Assembly: GCA_020053615.1 (NCBI GenBank)
Contig: JAGVMW010000202.1
Location: 1 to 9,030, forward strand
Length of the DNA: 9,030 nucleotides
Direction: 5' to 3'
Source: an archaeon
GTDB taxonomy: Archaea; Nanobdellota; Nanobdellia; Woesearchaeales; GW2011-AR9
Positions 4,005 through 9,030 of this stretch are shown one piece after another. The position numbers and the translations under genes are program-made. Position 1 is the stretch's first letter; every line of letters starts with the position of its first letter. The notes below the pieces were generated by a model. The model was not told where the DNA came from and did not search any database. It saw only the letters and a program-made list of their open reading frames with translations.

Positions 4005-5897
4005 ATGACCAAAAATAATAATGCAGCCGGAAAAAACAATACAACTGGAGTAACCGTAGGAATTGATTTAGGTACAACTTTCTCAGCTATCGCCGTGATG
4101 GAAGGAGGCAAGCCAACTATTATCAGCAACGCTGAAGGAGCGCGAATAACTCCCAGCGTAGTAAATGTAAATGAAAAAGAAATTATCGTCGGACAAGTAG
4201 CCCGAAACCAAGCTATTGTTGATCCTGCGCACACAGTGCGTTCTATCAAAAGAAAAATTGGTTCAAATGAGAAAGTAGAAATTGATGACAAGAATTATAC
4301 TCCTGAAGAAATTTCAGCCATGATTCTGCAGAAATTAAAACGAGATGCTGAGGCTTATTTAGGACAGCCGGTAAAGAATGCAGTTATCACCGTTCCAGCT
4401 TACTTTAACGACGCCCAAAGGCAAGCTACCAAGAATGCAGGAGAGATTGCCGGATTAAATGTATTAAGAATTATCAACGAGCCTACTGCGTCTGCATTAG
4501 CTTATGGATTGGACAAGCAGGAGAAAGACCACACTATATTAGTCTTTGATTTTGGAGGAGGTACGTTTGATGTTTCTATTTTAGAATTAGGCGGCGGAGT
4601 ATTTGAAGTAAAATCTACCAGCGGAGATAATCGCTTGGGTGGAGATGACATTGATGAATTAATTATGAACTGGCTGATAAGCAACTTCAAGAAATCTACT
4701 GGAATAAATCTTAACAATGATCCCACGGCCATGCAGAGATTAAGAGAAGCAGCCGAGAATGCTAAGATTGAATTATCAGCTAAAACTAAAGTGGAAATAA
4801 ATATTCCATTTATCACTGCAGATAAGAATGGACCAAAACATCTTAAAGAAGAATTAACTCGGGCTAAGTTTGAAGAATTAATCGTCGATATCTTAAAACG
4901 ATTAGAGACTCCAGTAAAGAATGCTTTGCGTGATTCTGGATTGAGCAACTCGCAGATAAACCGAGTTATTTTTGTAGGAGGTTCTACTAGAATCCCTGCC
5001 GTTCAGGAATTAGTTAAGAAACTTACCGGAAAAGAAGGCGATAAATCCGTAAATCCGGATGAAGCGGTAGCGCTGGGAGCAGCAATCCAAGGGGGAGTAT
5101 TATCCGGAGATGTTAAAGATGTATTATTATTGGATGTAACTCCGCTTAGTTTAGGAATAGAAACTTTAGGGGGCGTATTTACTAAAATAATCGATAGAAA
5201 TACTACTGTTCCCACCAAAAAATCGCAGATTTTTAGTACTGCTGCCGATAACCAGACTGCAGTAACCATCAGAGTTGGCCAGGGAGAAAGACCGATGTTT
5301 ACTGATAATAAACAGCTGGGACAATTTGACTTAACTGGAATACCGCCTGCGCCACGAGGAGTACCGCAAGTTGAAGTTATGTTTGACATCGATTCTAATG
5401 GAATTGTACACGTATCGGCTAAAGATTTAGGAACGGGTAAAGAGCAGAACATAAAAATTACCGGCTCAACTACCCTTTCCAAAGATGAGATAAACCGTAT
5501 GAAAGAAGAAGCTCAACGGAATGAAACGGAAGACACTAAGAAAAAAGAGAAAGTTGATGCTGAGAACAATGCTGATTCAGTGATATTCCAAACTAAGAAA
5601 GTGCTGGATGAGTTCAAAGATAAAGTTGATGCTGACACCAAGAAAAAAATCGAAGAGAAGATTAAAGAATTAGAAGAAGCCAGAACCGCAGGAGAGCCAG
5701 TTGATATCAACAAAAAGATCGAAGAACTGAATAAGATTGTACAAGAAATCGGCACTAAGATTTACCAGGAAGCAGCGGCCAAACAACAGCAAAGTCAAGG
5801 AAAGAAAGGTGACGAGAATAATCCTGAGGAAGATGCTGATGGTGGCAAAGATGGCGACGAGAACGTAGTTGATGCCGAGTTCAAAGAGAAGAAGTAA
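4005..5897 (+). CDS. dnaK: DnaK, Hsp70 chaperone
   Basis: A 630-residue ATP-driven cytosolic chaperone that binds unfolded segments, with DnaJ delivering substrate and GrpE resetting it. The nucleotide-binding domain starts after an Asn-rich tail of about 15 residues and shows GIDLGTTFSAIAV (phosphate 1), VPAYFNDAQRQATKNAG, DFGGGTFDVSIL (phosphate 2) and FVGGSTRIPAVQ. The interdomain linker DVLLLDVTPLSLG leads to the beta substrate domain (GVFTKIIDRNTTVPTKKSQ) and a helical lid. The tail is Gln/Lys/Glu rich and ends VVDAEFKEKK, much like bacterial proteins. The segment between VRSIKRKIG and the YTPEEISAMIL helix is short, so it lacks the roughly 24-residue insert of proteobacterial DnaK, as in Gram-positive and archaeal forms. 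Archaeal dnaK is generally considered acquired from bacteria. Shine-Dalgarno GGAGG at 3991-3995, nine bases before the ATG. Confidence 0.98.
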   Translation: MTKNNNAAGKNNTTGVTVGIDLGTTFSAIAVMEGGKPTIISNAEGARITPSVVNVNEKEIIVGQVARNQAIVDPAHTVRSIKRKIGSNEKVEIDDKNYTPEEISAMILQKLKRDAEAYLGQPVKNAVITVPAYFNDAQRQATKNAGEIAGLNVLRIINEPTASALAYGLDKQEKDHTILVFDFGGGTFDVSILELGGGVFEVKSTSGDNRLGGDDIDELIMNWLISNFKKSTGINLNNDPTAMQRLREAAENAKIELSAKTKVEINIPFITADKNGPKHLKEELTRAKFEELIVDILKRLETPVKNALRDSGLSNSQINRVIFVGGSTRIPAVQELVKKLTGKEGDKSVNPDEAVALGAAIQGGVLSGDVKDVLLLDVTPLSLGIETLGGVFTKIIDRNTTVPTKKSQIFSTAADNQTAVTIRVGQGERPMFTDNKQLGQFDLTGIPPAPRGVPQVEVMFDIDSNGIVHVSAKDLGTGKEQNIKITGSTTLSKDEINRMKEEAQRNETEDTKKKEKVDAENNADSVIFQTKKVLDEFKDKVDADTKKKIEEKIKELEEARTAGEPVDINKKIEELNKIVQEIGTKIYQEAAAKQQQSQGKKGDENNPEEDADGGKDGDENVVDAEFKEKK

Positions 5898-5908
5898 ATT
5901 CAAAATAA

Positions 5909-5918
5909 TTTATTTTAT
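5909..5918 (+). promoter_or_regulatory. Candidate TATA box of the HD-domain gene
   Basis: TTTATTTTAT is centred 26 nt before the ATG at 5940. The stretch 5898-5939 is nearly pure A/T, so the match is weak. The same T-rich run could equally terminate the dnaK transcript. Confidence 0.35.
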
Positions 5919-5939
5919 TATTAATTATTGTTATTATTG

Positions 5940-6599
5940 ATGTGCAGAAGTATGAACTACCCTTCCCTACAGGAATGCCGTGGACTATTTGAGGAGTATA
6001 AAGTACCCAGCACCATAAAAACGCATTGTGAAGCAGTACATAAAGTGGCTACGTTTATGGCAGAGGAATTGGCTAAAAATAAATTACAGAATAAATTATA
6101 TGATGAGTTTAAGATTGATGCTCACTTAGTAAGTTCTTTTTCTTTATTGCATGATTTTATGAAAGCAGTAGTATTGGAACGATTAGGCGATGCTCCCTAT
6201 TTTTATACTCCAACTGTAGAAGAGAAAGAAATGCACCAACAATTAAGACAGAAATTTGCTGGAATGTCAGAAACTAAAGTAGCATTTTTAATTTTGAATG
6301 ATAAATATCCTCCATTTGCAGCATTGTTTCTAGAATTAGACGAATTAACCCGTAATCCTAATGTTCGGACTAGCAATGAAGCTCGTTTAGTTCATTATGT
6401 AGACTGGCGCGTACTGGGAAACAAAATTGTTCCATTGCAAGAACGCATGAGATATATTTATGAAAGATATAAAACATGGATTACAAAAAATAATTTAGAT
6501 TGGAACGTTATTGTAAAAGACCAGGAAGAATATGAACGTAAGCTTTTTAACCAGCTTCCATTTAAGCCAGATGAATTACAAAATTATATTAAAATATAA
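5940..6599 (+). CDS. HD-domain protein, putative metal-dependent phosphohydrolase
   Basis: A 219-residue protein from ATG 5940. The HD superfamily hydrolyses phosphate esters, often of nucleotides; the substrate here is unknown. The expected metal ligands are present: His29 in IKTHCEAVHKVA, the doublet His71-Asp72 in LLHDFMKA with the usual Lys75, and a later Asp155 in HYVDWRV. The N-terminal phrase VPSTIKTHCEAVHKVA is typical of short archaeal HD proteins. The C-terminal third is helical and charged. No membrane segment or signal peptide. The start could also be TTG 5928 or ATG 5952; ATG 5940 is preferred because a TATA-like box lies 26 nt upstream, while none of the three has a Shine-Dalgarno sequence. 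It sits between dnaK and dnaJ in the same direction, an unusual interruption. Whether it acts in stress, for instance on a nucleotide signal, is speculation. Confidence 0.82.
   Translation: MCRSMNYPSLQECRGLFEEYKVPSTIKTHCEAVHKVATFMAEELAKNKLQNKLYDEFKIDAHLVSSFSLLHDFMKAVVLERLGDAPYFYTPTVEEKEMHQQLRQKFAGMSETKVAFLILNDKYPPFAALFLELDELTRNPNVRTSNEARLVHYVDWRVLGNKIVPLQERMRYIYERYKTWITKNNLDWNVIVKDQEEYERKLFNQLPFKPDELQNYIKI
6587..6599 (+). promoter_or_regulatory. Candidate promoter of dnaJ
   Basis: TATATTAAAATAT, inside the last codons of the HD-domain gene, is centred about 30 nt before the dnaJ ATG. There is no Shine-Dalgarno sequence in the 24-nt gap, so dnaJ may have its own short-leader transcript. Confidence 0.4.
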
Positions 6600-6623
6600 A
6601 GAATACAAAGAATAATTACAACC

Positions 6624-7763
6624 ATGGCTGACAAAGATTATTACAAAACATTAGGAGTGGAGAAAGGCGCCACTAGAGACGACGTTAAAAAAGCGTACAA
6701 GAAATTAGCCATGAAATTTCATCCAGATAGAGCTCCCGAAGCTCAGAAAAAAGAATACGAAGAAAAATTTAAAGAGATTAACGAAGCGGCTTCAGTTTTA
6801 GCTGACGATAAAAAGCGCCAGCAGTATGACCAGTTTGGCAGTTCAGCTTTCTCTGGCGGTGGTGGAGCGGGAGGAGCAGGAGCCGGCGGATTCCAAGGTT
6901 ATGATTACTCGGATGTTATGTCGCAATTCCGCTCAGGGAATTTTGGTGATTTTGATGACTTATTTGAGCATATTTTTAGTAGAAACAGCGGAGGAAGAAG
7001 AGGAGTGCGGCAGAGAAGAGGGGCTGACTTGGGATATGAGACTGAAATTACTTTAGAAGAAGTATATTCCGGAGCTAAGAAAAGTATTTCGTTGAATAAA
7101 TTAGAACGATGTTCTGATTGCGAAGGCAAAGGTGCGCATGAATTTGAGCAGTGCCATCATTGTGCTGGTTCAGGATATGTTAAAAGAACCCAGCGCACAC
7201 CATTCGGATTATTTCAGCAGACTGGACCATGTCCAGCTTGTCAAGGGCAAGGTGCTTCACCTAGTGATAGGTGCTCCAAATGCGGAGGCGAGGGAGTAGT
7301 AAGAAAGAAAAAAGAAATTGAAGTATCAATCCCGGCAGGGGTGGAAGAAGGAATGCGCCTTCGAGTTAGAGGAGAGGGAGAAATAGGAAGAAATGGCGGT
7401 CCTTCCGGAGATTTGTATGTAATCCTTCATGTAAAAGAGCATAAAGTTTTTGTTAGGAAAGAACACGATTTACATCTTACCGTTCCAATTTCATTTACTC
7501 AAGCAGTATTAGGTGATGAAATTGAAGTACCTACTATCGACGGGAAAGCCAAATTGAAAATTCCTGCCGGTACTGCTTCTGAGACGATATTTAGAATGAA
7601 TAACAAAGGATTGCCGGTGCTGGATACGCATGAATCTGGCGATGAGATGATAAAAATAAGAATTGAAGTGCCTAAAAAGTTAAATAAGAAACAAATTGAG
7701 CTGATTAAACAGCTTGACGAAGAGAAGCCTAATGTCAGTTTCTTAAAGAAGATATTTGGGTAA
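6624..7763 (+). CDS. dnaJ: DnaJ, type I Hsp40 co-chaperone
   Basis: A 379-residue co-chaperone that presents unfolded protein to DnaK and stimulates its ATPase. It starts with a J-domain (about 4-70) carrying the essential HPD at 33-35 in MKFHPDRAP. A Gly/Phe region follows (about 72-120, GGGGAGGAGAGGF). The zinc-binding domain has all four CxxCxGxG repeats: CSDCEGKG, CHHCAGSG, CPACQGQG and CSKCGGEG. The C-terminal substrate-binding and dimer domains include GLFQQTGPC, GVEEGMRLRVRGEGE and GDLYVILHVKEH. Length and order are those of full bacterial-type DnaJ. It is 24 nt after the HD-domain gene and 726 nt after dnaK. The ATG at 6624 directly precedes ADKDYYKTLGV, the standard J-domain start. 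Confidence 0.98.
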   Translation: MADKDYYKTLGVEKGATRDDVKKAYKKLAMKFHPDRAPEAQKKEYEEKFKEINEAASVLADDKKRQQYDQFGSSAFSGGGGAGGAGAGGFQGYDYSDVMSQFRSGNFGDFDDLFEHIFSRNSGGRRGVRQRRGADLGYETEITLEEVYSGAKKSISLNKLERCSDCEGKGAHEFEQCHHCAGSGYVKRTQRTPFGLFQQTGPCPACQGQGASPSDRCSKCGGEGVVRKKKEIEVSIPAGVEEGMRLRVRGEGEIGRNGGPSGDLYVILHVKEHKVFVRKEHDLHLTVPISFTQAVLGDEIEVPTIDGKAKLKIPAGTASETIFRMNNKGLPVLDTHESGDEMIKIRIEVPKKLNKKQIELIKQLDEEKPNVSFLKKIFG

Positions 7764-7783
7764 TTATTTAACTTTCGTCATCA

Positions 7784-7797
7784 GCTTCTTTTATTTT
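7784..7797 (+). terminator. T-rich terminator after dnaJ
   Basis: CTTCTTTTATTTTA begins about 20 nt after the dnaJ stop. It fits archaeal T-tract termination in the 47-nt gap between the convergent dnaJ and metallopeptidase genes. Confidence 0.4.
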
Positions 7798-7810
7798 AAA
7801 TCAATCAAGA

Positions 7811-8890
7811 TTAATTTACAAATTCAATTTGGCGGTTTTTATTTAATCTTAAGAGACCGGACTTGACTCCCAATTCCAGTGTGTAATATTCGGTAAGTAA
7901 TTTTTCTAATTCCTGATGCTCTTTTATTAAAGTGCAGGCAGGATTTGTTTCTGTCAGCTTTATCGGTACTTCTAACGTAATTCTACTTTTAATAGATGGA
8001 TGGGTTAGAGAATCTGGTTCTTCTAAGACTTTTTTCTTGATTTCTTCCAGTTTATCTGCATTTAAGTTCATTAAAAAAGCATCCTGGTGAGTCTGGTAAA
8101 GATTGATCAGTTTTTTCTTTTCTTTGAGAAGCGGAATTATGTATTGTTGAGAAGCTTCTGAGAATACTCTGGCATAAACAGCATATTTTAATAAAGCCGT
8201 AGAGAATATGTTTGAAGATGTGACTTCCACAGCAACTTGATCTGCCAGATATTCCCTGCTTTTGCTAAATGGAGAATAAAATAAGGAGAATATTTTATCT
8301 AAAATTGTCAATAAAGCATAACTAATCCAATTTACTATAACATACATCAAATGCCCAGACAGCCCTTGGTCGTGAAGTAATTGTCTCTGTAGTCCTAATG
8401 TCCGGCTAAAAGTTCCGATGACTACTCCGATTTTCGTGTCAGCATGGCCGAAATGACCAAGTTCGTGAGCCAAGATTGCTTTTAATTCATTAGTATTCAA
8501 ATATCTTAAAGTAGGTACACCTAAAATCAAAGTTCTCCTAAAAACCCCATAGACTCCAATCTCGGTATGCGGCGAAAAGATGATTCTGTTCGGAGTTTTA
8601 GTTCCCACCTTTTTGGCTATTTCTTCTATCAGCTCAACTAATTTTGGCGCCGCTTCTTTTTGCTTAAGTTCCACCCCAAACGGCTTGTATGGTTTCAACC
8701 CTTTGAAGATTCCATAACCTAAAACTAAGCTAAGGATAACTAATGAAATGCCGATAATTGGAACTCTTTCTAAAATCCCAAATCCACCAATGAAAATCAA
8801 TCCGCAGAATCCGATTAGAGAGGCGTATAAAACGACAATTAAACTCAAAAGAAACAAAGCATAAACATTGCTCCAGATTTTCTTGATCAT
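7811..8890 (-). CDS. M48-family membrane zinc metallopeptidase, HtpX-like
   Basis: A 359-residue integral membrane protease. Two hydrophobic segments at about 10-35 and 43-62 anchor the N-terminus. The catalytic motif is HELGH (142-146) in LKAILAHELGHFGHAD, with the third zinc ligand Glu213 in SREYLADQVAVEV, both characteristic of M48. A further hydrophobic stretch at about 181-206 probably dips into the membrane. HtpX proteins degrade damaged or misfolded membrane proteins, so it fits beside chaperone genes, although it is convergent with them and separately transcribed. ATG 8890 is preferred over the TTG one codon earlier: a TATA box lies 26 nt upstream, implying a leaderless mRNA. The C-terminal region (about 250-359) is Lys/Glu rich and has no recognised domain. 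I do not assign htpX itself because M48 subfamilies are hard to separate by eye. Confidence 0.9.
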   Translation of the reverse strand: MIKKIWSNVYALFLLSLIVVLYASLIGFCGLIFIGGFGILERVPIIGISLVILSLVLGYGIFKGLKPYKPFGVELKQKEAAPKLVELIEEIAKKVGTKTPNRIIFSPHTEIGVYGVFRRTLILGVPTLRYLNTNELKAILAHELGHFGHADTKIGVVIGTFSRTLGLQRQLLHDQGLSGHLMYVIVNWISYALLTILDKIFSLFYSPFSKSREYLADQVAVEVTSSNIFSTALLKYAVYARVFSEASQQYIIPLLKEKKKLINLYQTHQDAFLMNLNADKLEEIKKKVLEEPDSLTHPSIKSRITLEVPIKLTETNPACTLIKEHQELEKLLTEYYTLELGVKSGLLRLNKNRQIEFVN

Positions 8891-8910
8891 CAAATCTTAT
8901 AATCGGCGTT

Positions 8911-8920
8911 TATTTATAAA
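8911..8920 (-). promoter_or_regulatory. TATA box of the metallopeptidase gene
   Basis: TTTATAAATA on the minus strand is centred 26 nt before ATG 8890, as expected for a leaderless archaeal transcript. Confidence 0.6.
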
Positions 8921-8953
8921 ATTTTAGGATTTTGGGCACAGTCCGTTTTGTGA

Positions 8954-9029
8954 GTGATAGCACCATATCCACCTGAAAACAAGGACGGCTTTGTCGTCCT
9001 GTTTTCCTTTAATGAGATGCAACTATCGC
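8954..9029. repeat. Long imperfect hairpin at the window edge
   Basis: The outer arms GTGATAG (8954-8960) and CTATCGC (9023-9029) pair over 7 bp with one G-U. The inner arms GAAAAC and AGGACG (8975-8987, with one bulged A) pair with CGTCCT and GTTTTC (8995-9006) around a seven-base loop. Unpaired strands between the two stems form a large internal loop. The minus strand reads TCACA just after the base, so a single-hairpin H/ACA guide RNA is one possibility, though the distance from the upper stem to ACA (about 23 nt) is longer than usual. It also shares TAGCACCATA (8958-8967) with structured element copy 2. Its purpose is unknown; a terminator for a gene outside the window is equally possible. 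Confidence 0.5.
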
Positions 9030-9030
9030 A

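Noticed and set aside
3785..5903. Several long minus-strand open frames within the 101-residue gene and dnaK
   Set aside because: Shadows of strongly conserved plus-strand genes, rich in Ser, Leu and Phe as expected for antisense reading.

Overview
The window looks like a chromosomal fragment of an AT-rich, Woesearchaeota-like (DPANN) archaeon. The evidence is an archaeal tRNA gene with bulge-helix-bulge introns, TATA boxes centred about 26-30 nt before many start codons (the arrangement of leaderless mRNAs), and a small winged-helix regulator of a type I associate with DPANN archaea. It also has a bacterial-type DnaK/DnaJ/GrpE set, which in archaea is generally held to come from bacteria. 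The lineage is inferred; no rRNA gene is present to confirm it.

Layout. On the left (47-196, minus) is a tRNA-Leu(UAG) gene holding two introns: a 46-nt intron at the canonical 37/38 site and a 20-nt intron inside the T-loop at 59/60. Next (284-451) is a ~167-bp structured repeat lying directly after the stop codon of a minus-strand winged-helix regulator (455-850). Divergent from the regulator is a calcineurin-like metallophosphoesterase (963-1979), followed by an unrecognised 240-residue protein (2068-2790). These two share an almost identical promoter core.

The rest is a heat-shock chaperone locus on the plus strand: grpE (2912-3457), a second copy of the structured repeat starting right after the grpE stop (3458-3620), a 101-residue unknown protein (3681-3986), dnaK (4005-5897), an HD-domain protein (5940-6599) and dnaJ (6624-7763). 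A convergent M48 membrane zinc metallopeptidase (7811-8890, minus) follows. The window ends in a long imperfect hairpin (8954-9029).

How it works together. DnaK, DnaJ and GrpE form the Hsp70 folding cycle. The M48 protease resembles HtpX, which handles damaged membrane proteins. The winged-helix regulator is a plausible controller, though this rests on location only. grpE, the 101-residue gene and dnaK have Shine-Dalgarno sequences. The other protein genes appear leaderless or nearly so.

The most unusual content is (1) the pair of ~165-nt inverted-terminus elements, which fold into the same multi-branched RNA with compensatory base changes and sit in the same sense, 0-3 nt after the stop codons of two genes, and (2) the doubly interrupted tRNA-Leu. 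Whether the elements are mobile, regulatory or both cannot be settled from one window.
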